Source of the DNA: Jidongwangia harbinensis
GTDB lineage: Bacteria; Actinomycetota; Actinomycetes; Mycobacteriales; Micromonosporaceae
Length of the DNA stretch: 64,000 nt
Assembly (NCBI RefSeq): GCF_020216025.1
Contig: NZ_JAIWNC010000001.1
Coordinates: 248,001-312,000 of the forward strand
Reading direction: 5' to 3'
In this document: positions 54,804-63,485 of the stretch, piece by piece
Position numbering within the stretch: the stretch's first letter is position 1
Layout of the letters: the number at the start of each line of letters is the position of its first letter
Made by a program: the position numbers and the translations under genes
The notes under the pieces: model-generated
What the model saw: only the letters and a program-made list of their open reading frames with translations
Told to the model about the DNA's origin: nothing
Database searches by the model: none

Positions 54804-55829
54804 TCAGAACGCGATGAGCGCCTTGAGGACCGCGCGGTCGTCCATGCCGCGGTAGGCGTCGGGAACCTCGTCGAGCGACACCGTGCGGTCGAACACCTTC
54901 CCCGGATTCACCGTGCCGTCGAGCACGGCCGGCAGCAGCCGATCGATGTAGGCGCGGACCGGCGCCGGGCCGCCGTTGAGGGTGATGTTGCGGGCGAACA
55001 GGCTGGCGAACCCGATCGGGGCCTCCTCGTACTGCGGCACTCCGACGCGACTGATCACGCCGCCGGGGCGGACGATGCCGACGGCCTGGTCGTAGGCGGG
55101 CCGGTGACCGACGGCCTCCAGGACCTTGAGCGCGCCGCCGCCGGTGCGGTCGCGGACCTCGGCGATGCCCTCCTCCCCGCGTTCGGCGACGACGTCGGTG
55201 GCGCCGTACTCGCGGCCCAGGTCGGTGCGGGCCCGGTGCCGGCCCATCAGGATGATGCGTTCGGCGCCGAGCTGCCTGGCCGACAGGACGGCGAGCAGGC
55301 CGACCGCGCCGTCACCGATGACCGCGACGGTGTCCCCCGCGCCCACGTTCGCGCGCTTGGCCGCGTGGTAACCGGTGCCGTACACGTCGGCCAGGGTCAG
55401 CAGGGACGGCAGCAGCTCCGAATCGGCGTCCACCGGCAGCTTGACCAGGGTGCCGTCGGCGAGGGGCACCCGGACCAGCTCGGCCTGCGCACCGCCGAAG
55501 AACCCGGACTGCGGGTGTACGCAGGCGGTCTGCACGCCGGCCCGGCAGAACTCGCAGGTGTTGTCCTGGTACGAGAACGAGGCCACGACCAGGTCACCGG
55601 CCCGGACGCCGGCCACGTCCGTACCGGTCCGCTCGACGGTGCCGAGGAACTCGTGACCCATCTGCCGGCCGTGCGCGGAGGCGGGTGCCGAACGGTACGG
55701 GTGCAGGTCGGTGCCGCAGACGCACGCCCGTACGACGCGCACGATCGCGTCGGTCGGTTGCTGGACGGCGGGGTCGGCGATCGTCTCGACGCGGACGTCG
55801 CCGGCACCGTACAGGAAGGTGGCACGCAT
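54804..55829 (-). CDS. Zinc-dependent alcohol dehydrogenase family protein
   Basis: 341 residues. Catalytic-zinc motif VCGTDLHPYRS and GHEFLGTVERTG; nucleotide motif VAVIGDGAVGLLAVLSARQLGAERII. The structural zinc loop (DNTCEFCRAGVQTACVHPQ) has three cysteines rather than four, with Asp/Asn at the first place. Medium-chain dehydrogenase; the substrate is unknown. Start ATG at 55829 diverges from an XRE-type regulator at 55977, which probably controls it. Confidence 0.93.
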   Translation of the reverse strand: MRATFLYGAGDVRVETIADPAVQQPTDAIVRVVRACVCGTDLHPYRSAPASAHGRQMGHEFLGTVERTGTDVAGVRAGDLVVASFSYQDNTCEFCRAGVQTACVHPQSGFFGGAQAELVRVPLADGTLVKLPVDADSELLPSLLTLADVYGTGYHAAKRANVGAGDTVAVIGDGAVGLLAVLSARQLGAERIILMGRHRARTDLGREYGATDVVAERGEEGIAEVRDRTGGGALKVLEAVGHRPAYDQAVGIVRPGGVISRVGVPQYEEAPIGFASLFARNITLNGGPAPVRAYIDRLLPAVLDGTVNPGKVFDRTVSLDEVPDAYRGMDDRAVLKALIAF

Positions 55830-55976
55830 GGTGGAGGTCTCCAGGTCTGTCGGGGAAGCGCCCGGGTGTCCCGGACGGCCCCATCGAAACCGGTGCCTGG
55901 AGCACGCGAAAGGAACTGGTGAAAGGTGTACTGGCAGGGCACCCCAGCCCCGCGGTGCCCGGCCTAACCTGGATCT

Positions 55977-56849
55977 GTGGACCAGCGCAGGCAGATCCGT
56001 GAGTTCCTGACCAGTCGCCGGGCGCGGATCAGCCCGCAGCAGGCCGGGGTGGCCTCCTACGGCACCCGGCGGGTTCCCGGCCTGCGCCGCGCCGAGATCG
56101 CCCAGCTCGCCGGCGTGAGCGTGGAGTACTACTCCCGCCTGGAACGCGGCGACCTGTCCGGCGTCTCCGACCAGGTCCTGGACTCGCTGGCCCGGGCCCT
56201 GCGGCTGAGCGACGACGACCGGACCCACCTGGAGGACCTGGCCCGTGCCGCGGGTCCGGCCCCACGCCGCCGCGCCCGGCCGGCCGCGCTGACGGTCCGG
56301 CCCTCGCTGCAACGGCTCCTGGACGCGATGACCGAGGCACCCGCCCAGATCACGAACCGTCGCGGGGACCAGCTCGCCACCAACGCCCTGGGCCGTGCCC
56401 TGTTCGCGCCGATGATCGAGTCCGCCGGCGGCGGCGTCCCCAACCACGCCCGTTTCACCTTCCTCGATCCGCGCTCGCGCCACTTCTGGGGCGACTGGGA
56501 GTCGGCCGCCGACGACACCGTCGCGCTGCTGCAGGCACGGGCCGGGCGGGACCCGCTGGACCGGCAGCTCAGCGACCTGGTCGGCGAGCTGTCCACGCGC
56601 AGCCACGACTTTCGCGCCCGCTGGGCCCGCCACGAGGTCCGCCTGCACCACCACGGCGCCAAACCCTTCCACCATCCGGTCGTGGGCACCCTGCACCTGA
56701 CCTACGAGGCCCTCGACCTGTCCGCCGACAACCTGGCGCTGGTCGCCTACAGCGCCGAACCCGGAAGCGACTCCGCGGACCGACTGCGGCTGCTGGCCAG
56801 CTGGGCCGCCGCGGACCACGGCGCCGGCAGCCCGGCCGGTACGGCATGA
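55977..56849 (+). CDS. XRE family regulator with MmyB-like ligand domain
   Basis: 290 residues. HTH_3-type N-terminus (RRVPGLRRAEIAQLAGVSVEYYSRLERGDLSGVSDQVLDSLARALRLSDDDRTHL) and a C-terminal MmyB-like PAS/ligand domain (TNRRGDQLATNALGRALFAPM, ARFTFLDPRSRHFWGDWESAADDTVALLQARAGRDP, SHDFRARWARHEV). GTG start at 55977 has a -10-like TAACCT (55965-55970) six bases upstream, so the mRNA is probably leaderless. MmyB-type proteins usually control the neighbouring oxidoreductase, here the divergent alcohol dehydrogenase. Confidence 0.93.
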   Translation: MDQRRQIREFLTSRRARISPQQAGVASYGTRRVPGLRRAEIAQLAGVSVEYYSRLERGDLSGVSDQVLDSLARALRLSDDDRTHLEDLARAAGPAPRRRARPAALTVRPSLQRLLDAMTEAPAQITNRRGDQLATNALGRALFAPMIESAGGGVPNHARFTFLDPRSRHFWGDWESAADDTVALLQARAGRDPLDRQLSDLVGELSTRSHDFRARWARHEVRLHHHGAKPFHHPVVGTLHLTYEALDLSADNLALVAYSAEPGSDSADRLRLLASWAAADHGAGSPAGTA

Positions 56850-56910
56850 CCGGCGGGCGCCGCGACCGTGTCCACAGTGGTGGCTGCCGTGCCCGGCCGG
56901 ACGGCAGGCC

Positions 56911-57960
56911 TCAGACCGCTTCGAGTTCGATCAGGCTGTAGAGCGACCTCGTCGGGCTCACCCCGGTCCGGCGCCAGCCCGACGCCGCGAACAGCGCGTC
57001 GAACTCGGCCAGATCCCGTTCCCGGCCGTCGGTCATGGCGAGCATGTTCAGGTCCAGCAGCGCCACCGTGCCCGGCCGATCGGCGTCGCCGACCAGGCCC
57101 TCGACCACCAGGGCCCGGGCGCCCACCCGGGCGCTGAGCCGGCAGGTGCGCAGGATCCGGAGGCAGTCGTCGTCGGACCAGTCGTGCAGGATCCACTTCA
57201 GCAGGAAGTAGTCGGCCGGGGGAACCTCCTCGAAGAAGTCTCCGGCGACCGCGGTGAACCGGTCGCCGAGGCCCGCCTCCCCGGCGGCCTGCCGCGCGCC
57301 CTCGACGACGTGCGGCAGGTCGAGCAGAACGCCCTCGATCTGCGGGTTGGCCCGCATCAGGCCGAGCAGCAGCGCGCCGTTAGCGCCACCCACATCCAGG
57401 ACGCGGCGGGCGGAGCCCAGGTCGAGGAGCGCGACCGTGTCCGCCACCACCAGTCCCGTCATGTTCGACATCGCCTTGGCGAACAACGCGCCCTCCTCGG
57501 GATGCGCGGCCAGGTAGCCGAACATGTCGGTGCCCACCGCCGACTCCACCTGGGTCCGGCCGGCGCGGACCGCCGCCGGCAACGTCGCCCACGCCCGCCA
57601 CATCCCGTCGGCGTTCTGCACCAGCGCCGCATCCCGCAGCGAGCCCGGAACGTTCTCGCGGAGCAGGCCGCCCAGCGGAGTCACGCGGAACCGCCCACCG
57701 TCGTGCACGGTCAGCAGGCCGAGCGCCGCACCGGCCCGCATCAGACGGTACGTGGTGGCGGGGTCGCTGCCCTCCCGGTCCGCGATCGCACCGGGGCTGT
57801 CGGCACCGGACGCCACGTGGTCGACCACCCGCAGCTCGGCCACGGCGCGGACCGTCTGCGCCACCCAGTGCCCGGTGAGCAACTGGAACAGGACGTCGGT
57901 GTTCCGGGCGGTCTCGGCCTCCAGGGCACTCGGAGCCGGCAGGGATCCGGACAACGGCAT
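56911..57960 (-). CDS. O-methyltransferase, acetylserotonin/COMT family
   Basis: 349 residues. N-terminal dimerisation winged helix (FQLLTGHWVAQTVRAVAELRVVDHVASGADSPGAIADREGSDPATTYRLMRAGAALGLLTVHDGGRFRVTPLG), SAM motif RRVLDVGGANGALLLGLMRANP, LLDLPHVVEGAR, and catalytic-base region LLKWILHDWSDDDCLRILRTC with the conserved H-D. Transfers methyl to hydroxyl groups of aromatic or polyketide compounds; the substrate is unknown. TTGCCG direct repeats 21 bp apart lie about 75-100 bp upstream. Confidence 0.92.
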   Translation of the reverse strand: MPLSGSLPAPSALEAETARNTDVLFQLLTGHWVAQTVRAVAELRVVDHVASGADSPGAIADREGSDPATTYRLMRAGAALGLLTVHDGGRFRVTPLGGLLRENVPGSLRDAALVQNADGMWRAWATLPAAVRAGRTQVESAVGTDMFGYLAAHPEEGALFAKAMSNMTGLVVADTVALLDLGSARRVLDVGGANGALLLGLMRANPQIEGVLLDLPHVVEGARQAAGEAGLGDRFTAVAGDFFEEVPPADYFLLKWILHDWSDDDCLRILRTCRLSARVGARALVVEGLVGDADRPGTVALLDLNMLAMTDGRERDLAEFDALFAASGWRRTGVSPTRSLYSLIELEAV

Positions 57961-58032
57961 GGGACGGTTCCATTCACTGGTTTGATCTGACGAACGACGT
58001 GGCCCACGCTAGATCCGGCGTCCCGGACCTGT

Positions 58033-58059
58033 TTGCCGACGCCTGCAGACCACTTGCCG
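58033..58059. promoter_or_regulatory. TTGCCG direct repeats spaced 21 bp
   Basis: TTGCCG at 58033-58038 and 58054-58059, two helical turns apart, upstream of the O-methyltransferase gene. The adjacent AraC regulator gene makes an AraC-type site plausible. Confidence 0.45.
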
Positions 58060-58106
58060 TTTCCCGCACCGTCACCCGCCCGCCGGATCCGGTCTGACGC
58101 GACGGT

Positions 58107-59114
58107 TCAGCGGTTCAGTTCACCGCGGCGCGGCGTCGTGCGGCGTAGATGGCTGGGTGGTTTGCCGTAGCGCTGGTGGAAGAGGCGGCTGAAGTGGGCC
58201 GCGCTGGCGAAGCCCCAGCGACCGGCTATCCGGGTCAACGTGTCGTCGGTGTTGTGGACGACGTCGCGGTATCCGTGGACGAGCCGGCGTTCGCGGATGT
58301 GCGCGCCGACCGGCGTACCGATCTCGCGGAACAACGAGTAGAGGGTGCGTTCGGAGACGGCGTGGGCGGCGGCGATGCCGGCCGGTGACAGCGCCGGGTC
58401 CGCCAGGTTGTCGTCGATGTAGCGCAGGATCCGGTCGAGCAGCTGCACCTGCCGCCGGTCGTGCAACCGGTTCCCGGCCGGATCGAGCATGCCCACGAGT
58501 TGCAGCAGCAGTTCCGCGGCGGTGTGCCGGATTCTCGCCTCCATCGCCGGAAGCCTCCGCCTGAGCAGGTGCACCACCTCGAAGAGGGTGCCCACCGGCT
58601 CGCTCCGGTCGGGGATCGGCCGGCCCAGCAGGGCGTCGTACTCGGGGCACAGCTGGATGACCGGGGCGCGGGGGAACAGCAGGGTGCGTCGGCGTACCGG
58701 CTCGGTCACGTCGAGCCGGAGTGCGACGCCACCGTCCCAGAACAGGACGTCACCGGGCTGAAGCGGAAAGCCACGGTCCGCGTAGCCCGCGGTGGCGTGC
58801 CCGGCCTCGATCAGCATCATTGCGATCACGTTGTCGTTGTCCGCGGCCGGGTGCTCGGGGGAACCACCGGCGGCCTTCTGCTCGTCGATCAGGCTCAGCG
58901 TCCGCAGGCCGTGTCGTTCGGCCGGGACGGCCAGCAGGTCGGCGCAGTAACCGGGCGGGTCGACGTGGTCGACCGCCGCGGAGGCGGCGAGCACGTCGGA
59001 CCACCGGTCGATCCGTTCGGCGGTGGTGAGCCGGCGTCGTCGGTCGTGTGCCACGGTGATCACGCCAATCGGTCGGGTCGGGCTGGTGCGTCGGCGCGCG
59101 TCCGAGGTGACCAC
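58107..59114 (-). CDS. AraC family transcriptional regulator
   Basis: 335 residues. N-terminal AraC-binding-like domain (about 30-210) and C-terminal double HTH: LSPAGIAAAHAVSERTLYSLFREIGTPVGAHIRERRLVHGYRDVVHNTDDTLTRIAGRWGFASAAHFSRLFHQRYGKPPSHLRR. The architecture resembles NphR/AraC-ligand-type activators. GTG start at 59114 lacks a good Shine-Dalgarno. It lies directly upstream of the O-methyltransferase gene on the same strand, 146 bp apart, with candidate binding repeats between. Confidence 0.92.
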   Translation of the reverse strand: MVTSDARRRTSPTRPIGVITVAHDRRRRLTTAERIDRWSDVLAASAAVDHVDPPGYCADLLAVPAERHGLRTLSLIDEQKAAGGSPEHPAADNDNVIAMMLIEAGHATAGYADRGFPLQPGDVLFWDGGVALRLDVTEPVRRRTLLFPRAPVIQLCPEYDALLGRPIPDRSEPVGTLFEVVHLLRRRLPAMEARIRHTAAELLLQLVGMLDPAGNRLHDRRQVQLLDRILRYIDDNLADPALSPAGIAAAHAVSERTLYSLFREIGTPVGAHIRERRLVHGYRDVVHNTDDTLTRIAGRWGFASAAHFSRLFHQRYGKPPSHLRRTTPRRGELNR

Positions 59115-59129
59115 AATATTCGGTACGGC

Positions 59130-59972
59130 TCACCGCCGAGTGCCGTGACCGGCCCCGGGCCCGACCGCGACGGCGCCCCGGCCGCCCGGCCGGACGATGT
59201 GACCGCGACGGTGCGCCATCACCAGGAAGCTCAGGGTCAGCAGGACACCCACGCCGACCGCCGCCACGCCGCCCTCGGGGCCGAACTCCCCGCCGGTGAA
59301 GACCTCCGGGCCGGAGAGCGTGACGTCCAGCAGGCCCTTGCCGAGACCGTTACCGGAGGACGTGAGGCTGAAGATCCCGGCGAGCAGGAAGTTCCAGGTG
59401 AAGTGCAGGCCGATCGGCACCCACAGGTTGCGCGTCGCCGCGAAGCAGGCGGCGAGCATGAACCCGGCCTCGACCGCGATGGCGAGCGCCCCCCACACGG
59501 TGGCGTCCTCGTTGAACAGGTGCATCGCGCCGAACACCACGCCGGTCAGCAGCAGCGAGACATAGGTGCCGGCCTTCTCCTCCAGGATCCGGAACAGCAC
59601 GCCCCGGAAGAACACCTCCTCGGTCACGGCCGCGGCCGCCATGACCCCGAGGACACCGAACGTGTTCGGCACCGAGCCGATGCCGTGGACGTCGAACCCG
59701 GCGTTGAACGCGAGGTTGACCGCGACCGCCCCGAACATCGCGGCTCCGATGAGCACCCCCGCGCCGAACCGGGAACCGCCACCGGCCAGTTCCGTGACCG
59801 CACGGCGCTCGGTGCGCCGCACCACCCACCGGTAGGTCAGGATGGTGAGGACCGCCGACAGCACGCCGGCCACCAGCGTCAGCCACGGTTGGTCCTCCTG
59901 CACCGCGACGGTGACCTGACCGCAGACGGCCATGACCACGAAGACGGCCAGGAACTGCTTCACGAAACGCAT
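59130..59972 (-). CDS. CPBP family intramembrane metalloprotease
   Basis: 280 residues, eight spans. The three CPBP motifs are present: AAVTEEVFFRGVLFRIL (E-E-x-x-x-R), FGAMHLFNED (H-x-x-x-N/E) and GLHFTWNFLLAGI (H-x-x-x-N). Such proteins process membrane-anchored precursors or mature peptides. Start ATG at 59972. Ends just before the AraC gene on the same strand (15 bp), so the two may share a transcript. Substrate unknown. Confidence 0.93.
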   Translation of the reverse strand: MRFVKQFLAVFVVMAVCGQVTVAVQEDQPWLTLVAGVLSAVLTILTYRWVVRRTERRAVTELAGGGSRFGAGVLIGAAMFGAVAVNLAFNAGFDVHGIGSVPNTFGVLGVMAAAAVTEEVFFRGVLFRILEEKAGTYVSLLLTGVVFGAMHLFNEDATVWGALAIAVEAGFMLAACFAATRNLWVPIGLHFTWNFLLAGIFSLTSSGNGLGKGLLDVTLSGPEVFTGGEFGPEGGVAAVGVGVLLTLSFLVMAHRRGHIVRPGGRGAVAVGPGAGHGTRR

Positions 59973-60136
59973 GACGACTCCTTCACCAGGTCCGCAGCGG
60001 GGGTGCCGCGGCTGGGAAGAACGCTATGGATCGTCGAGGCGGAGATCGTCACCGTGCGGTGGACACTTGCGGGTAGCTCGCTCGGGGGACAACGGGCCGG
60101 GTGCTCCCCCGCACACCGCCGTCGGCGGTCGCCCGG

Positions 60137-60892
60137 TCACCCGGCGGGCAGCAGCATCGTCCAGTGGCCGGCCGCCACGAAACCGACCGACCGGTAGACC
60201 GGTGCGACCTCCGGCTCGCACAGCAGATACGCCGCAGCCGCCCCGGAGGCGTAGCCGTCCGCGAGTGCCGCCCGCGTCACCGCGCTCGCGTACCCTCGCC
60301 CGCGATGGTCCGGCCGGGTGGCGATGTTGAAGATGCCGGTCCACCCGCCGGTCCGGATGCCCAGACCGGTGGCGACGGCTCCGCCGTCCGCTTCGCGGAG
60401 ATAGCCGGTCACGCCCGCGGCGTCGAACATCGCGGGGGCGGCGAGTCTCTGGAAGATCGCCGGTGGTACGCCGAATCCGGCGGCGAGCGCGTCGAGATAC
60501 TCGGCGGCTCGGGTGCCGTCGATCCGGCTCACCTCCGCGGCGTCCGCGACGGTCGGCCCCGGCCGGGTCATCACCATCATGCCGTGGTTGACGGGCCGGC
60601 CCAGGCCGGCGGCCACCTCGAGAATCTGGGGTGTGGGCTCGCCCGGAAACTGGATCGACCAGGGCACCTCGAAGCGGGGCATCTCCTTCGCCAGCGTCGC
60701 GACCTCGGCGAGGTCCACCTCGGACGCGCGGTGCGTCGCCAGGATGCCGTTCAGCGCGGGAACCGGCACGCCGCTGATGACGACGGCACTGCCGTTCGCC
60801 GCCCGCTCGAAGTGGGCATCGGGAGCGGTCCTCGTCAGGATCTCCATGGCATCCAGATAGGCCCCGGAGACCTGGTCCGCGTCGTGAGTCAT
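60137..60892 (-). CDS. GNAT family N-acetyltransferase
   Basis: 251 residues. The GNAT core is C-terminal: GYLREADGGAVATGLGIRTGGWTGIFNIATRPDHRGRGYASAVTRAALADGYASGAAAAYLLCEPEVAPVYRSVGF, where RPDHRGRGYA is the acetyl-CoA pyrophosphate loop (Q/R-x-x-G-x-G/A). The N-terminal 100 residues carry a less clear domain (NGSAVVISGVPVPALNGIL), so this may be a two-half GNAT. The ATG at 60892 has a weak RBS; longer in-frame starts exist. Confidence 0.88.
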   Translation of the reverse strand: MTHDADQVSGAYLDAMEILTRTAPDAHFERAANGSAVVISGVPVPALNGILATHRASEVDLAEVATLAKEMPRFEVPWSIQFPGEPTPQILEVAAGLGRPVNHGMMVMTRPGPTVADAAEVSRIDGTRAAEYLDALAAGFGVPPAIFQRLAAPAMFDAAGVTGYLREADGGAVATGLGIRTGGWTGIFNIATRPDHRGRGYASAVTRAALADGYASGAAAAYLLCEPEVAPVYRSVGFVAAGHWTMLLPAG

Positions 60893-61012
60893 ACCCGGAT
60901 GCTGACACGCTTGATCGTGACGGGTAAGAGCCGGATGCGTCACCGTACCGGGCCGGCGCAGCGGCGCGGGACTCACCTGCAGGGACCGCGGCTTCCTGGC
61001 GCCGCGCCGGAT

Positions 61013-61903
61013 TCAGGCCGCGCGGGCATCGGCGAGGACCTCGCCGATCACGTACCGCGCCTGCGCGGCCAGAGGCTTGTTCGTCTCGTGGTAGTAGGGC
61101 AGTTGCAGACACGCCTGCGACAGCGCCCACGCGCGGCTGCGCAACCAGGTCGCGTCGTCGACGTCGAGCTGCTCCCGGAAGGCCGGGCGCAGCCGGGCCG
61201 GCAGCAGGTTCCAGGCGAGCCCGAGGTCGACGGCCGGGTCGCCGCGGCTGACACCGGCGAAGTCGATCAGGCCGACCAGCCGGCCGTCGCGCACCAGCAG
61301 GTTGCCGGGTGCGGTGTCGCTGTGGATCCAGGTGCCCGGCGGCCGGCACGGCGGCAGGGTGAAGGCCTCGTTCCAGACCGCGGTGACCGCGGCGGTGTCG
61401 ACCATCCCGGCCATCTCCGCGATCGACGTGCGGGTCGCCTCGTCCCGCGCCGCGAAGCCGAAGCCGCGGGTGTTCACCGGGCCGCCGGGGATGTCCAGGG
61501 CATGGATCGCGTTGAGGCAGTCGGCGAGGTCGCGCACCAGCTGCTCGGTGAGGTCCCCGGTGCTCGGGTTCACGCCGTCCAGCCAGGTGTAGACGGACCA
61601 GCGCCAGGGATAGCCGTACGCCGGCTCGCCCATGCCCAGCGGCACCGGCGTGGCGACCGGCAGGCGCGGGCCGACGACCGGCAGCCACGTCTGTTCGTGC
61701 ACCACCGATTCCGCGGCCCAGTCGATCCGGGGCAGGCGCACGACCATCGTGTCGCCGAGCCGGAACATCGCGTTGTCCGTACCGGCCGAGGACGCGTGCC
61801 GGACCGGGAGGCCCGACCACTGCGGGAACTGACCGGCGACCAGTTGCTCGACCAGCGCCTGGTCGATGGACAGCTCGTGTTCGTGCATCTTCGGGGTGGG
61901 CAA
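61013..61903 (-). CDS. Aminoglycoside phosphotransferase family protein
   Basis: 296 residues. Nucleotide lobe with TDNAMFRLGDTMVVRLPR (Lys replaced by Arg at the ATP lysine region) and catalytic motifs GTWIHSDTAPGNLLVRDGRLVGLIDFAGVSRGDPAVDL: H-x-D-x-x-x-x-N with S at the usual second place and the D-F metal Asp. APH-fold proteins phosphorylate many small molecules; this one need not act on antibiotics. TTG start at 61903 is preferred because GGAGGGATC lies 8 nt before it; the ATG five codons later lacks an RBS. Confidence 0.9.
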   Translation of the reverse strand: MPTPKMHEHELSIDQALVEQLVAGQFPQWSGLPVRHASSAGTDNAMFRLGDTMVVRLPRIDWAAESVVHEQTWLPVVGPRLPVATPVPLGMGEPAYGYPWRWSVYTWLDGVNPSTGDLTEQLVRDLADCLNAIHALDIPGGPVNTRGFGFAARDEATRTSIAEMAGMVDTAAVTAVWNEAFTLPPCRPPGTWIHSDTAPGNLLVRDGRLVGLIDFAGVSRGDPAVDLGLAWNLLPARLRPAFREQLDVDDATWLRSRAWALSQACLQLPYYHETNKPLAAQARYVIGEVLADARAA

Positions 61904-62004
61904 CGGCGATCCCTCCGGCTGGGCCGGACTCCGACTCTAGGGCCTCCCCCGCGCGGGCTCCACTCGACGGCGACCGACCACCCGGGCGGAGACGCCCGCT
62001 TCCG

Positions 62005-62985
62005 TTACGTGGTCACGACGATCTTGCCGGCCGGCGATCCCCGGTCCAGGTGGCGGTGCGCCTCGACGACGTCGTCCAGGCGGAACACCCGGTCCACCGC
62101 CGGCCGCAGCACGCCGGTCCGGACGCCGGCGGTCAGGAAGGCCGCGACGCGCCCGGTGACCTTCGGGTCCACCATGTCCGCGAAGGCCATGTAGCGGTGC
62201 AGGGTCAGCGACGGGTTGGCCGGGAACGACGCCGGCCTCGGGTCCAGCCAGCCAACGGCGGACAGGGTGCCGCCGAGCCGCGCGGCCAGCGACAGGTCGG
62301 CCAGGCCCGGGCCCAGCACGGCGTCCAGGACGATGTCGGCGCCCACCCCGCCGGTGTGCCGCCGGGTGGATTCGGCCACGTCCTCGCGGTCGGTGGCGAT
62401 CACCGCGGCGGCGCCGGCCGCGAGCAGGCTCTCCCGTTTCGCGCTGTGCCGGGTGACCGCGATCGGCACGGCGCCGATCTGGTTGGCGATCTGGATCGCG
62501 GCGCGGCCGACCCCGCCCGACGCCGCGGTGATCAGGACGTGGTCGCCGGGCCGCATCCCGGCCTTCTCGACCAGCGCACCGTACGCCGTGAAGTAGGCCA
62601 CCCAGAGCGCCGCCGCGCCGGCCACACTCAGGCCGGCGGGCCGGGGCACCACCCGGTCCGCCGGCACCGTGGTGTAGTCGGCGTAGGCGCCCCGGGTCTC
62701 GAAATCGGGAAGCGCGCTCAGGAGGACCGGGTCGCCGACCGCCGGCCCGGCGACATCCGGGCCGAGCGCGTCGATGACGCCGGTGCCCTCGACGCCCAGC
62801 CGGGCGTGCGGCAACCGGACGGGCCGCGGCGACCGGCCGGCCCGGACCAGCTGATCGAGCGGGTTGACGGCGAAGGCCTCGATCCGTACCCGCACCTCTC
62901 CCGCCGCGGGTTCGACGACGGGCTCGTCGACGATGCGCAGCACTTCCGGACCACCGGTCTGGTCGAACACCACTACTCGGGGCAT
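62005..62985 (-). CDS. NADP-dependent quinone oxidoreductase-like (zinc-free MDR) protein
   Basis: 326 residues. MDR family: GGPEVLRIVDEPVVEPAAGEVRVRIEAFAVNPLDQLVRAG at the start, nucleotide motif HVLITAASGGVGRAAIQIANQIGAVPIAVTRHSAKRESLLAAGAAAVIAT (A-A-S-G-G-V-G), and no zinc cysteines. It likely reduces quinones or other electrophiles. Divergent from an HxlR regulator at 63060 across 74 bp containing a GGTAACT element, the usual arrangement for an electrophile-induced reductase. Confidence 0.93.
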   Translation of the reverse strand: MPRVVVFDQTGGPEVLRIVDEPVVEPAAGEVRVRIEAFAVNPLDQLVRAGRSPRPVRLPHARLGVEGTGVIDALGPDVAGPAVGDPVLLSALPDFETRGAYADYTTVPADRVVPRPAGLSVAGAAALWVAYFTAYGALVEKAGMRPGDHVLITAASGGVGRAAIQIANQIGAVPIAVTRHSAKRESLLAAGAAAVIATDREDVAESTRRHTGGVGADIVLDAVLGPGLADLSLAARLGGTLSAVGWLDPRPASFPANPSLTLHRYMAFADMVDPKVTGRVAAFLTAGVRTGVLRPAVDRVFRLDDVVEAHRHLDRGSPAGKIVVTT

Positions 62986-63033
62986 GGACGGTTCCTCTCC
63001 TCGGGATTCGCCGGGAACGCTACGGAGCCGATA

Positions 63034-63051
63034 GGAACCCGCTGGTAACTT
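63034..63051. promoter_or_regulatory. Imperfect inverted repeat AGGAACC-N4-GGTAACT
   Basis: Arms at 63034-63040 and 63045-63051 (5 of 7 pairs) in the oxidoreductase/HxlR divergent promoter. GTAACT-type dyads are typical of HxlR operators; -10-like TAACTT lies within. Confidence 0.45.
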
Positions 63052-63059
63052 TCGGCCTT

Positions 63060-63428
63060 GTGCAGAACGCCCACGGTCAGGTCTTCCTCGCCGACTGCCC
63101 CACCCGGCTGGCAGTCGAGATCATCGCCGAGAAGTGGGCGGTGATCGTCCTGTTCGCGCTCAGCCTCGAACCGCGGCGGCCCGGCGACCTGGCCGGGCTC
63201 ATCGGCGGCATCTCGGGAAAGGTGCTCACCCAGACGCTGCGCCGGCTGCAGGCCTACGGCCTGGTCGAACGACAGGCGTACGCGGAAGCGCCGCCACGGG
63301 TGGAGTACCGCCTCACCGAGCTGGGCGCCACGCTGATCAAGCCGATCACGGCGCTCACCGACTGGGCGCGGGAGAACGGCGAGGCGATCGTCGACTTCCA
63401 GGAGAACCACCGGCCCGCACGTCCCTGA
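63060..63428 (+). CDS. HxlR family transcriptional regulator
   Basis: 122 residues. CPTRLAVEIIAEKWAVIVLFALSLEPRRPGDLAGLIGGISGKVLTQTLRRLQAYGLVERQAYAEAPPRVEYRLTELGATL is the HxlR winged helix, with a cysteine (C14) where redox-sensing HxlR proteins have one. GTG start at 63060 with TAACTT nearby suggests a leaderless or short-leader mRNA. Probably represses the divergent quinone oxidoreductase, released by electrophiles or oxidation. Confidence 0.93.
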   Translation: MQNAHGQVFLADCPTRLAVEIIAEKWAVIVLFALSLEPRRPGDLAGLIGGISGKVLTQTLRRLQAYGLVERQAYAEAPPRVEYRLTELGATLIKPITALTDWARENGEAIVDFQENHRPARP

Positions 63429-63485
63429 CCGGCACCGCAGCGCGCGGGCCGCGGTACCCACAGGCCCTCTGTCCGGACCGAGCGC

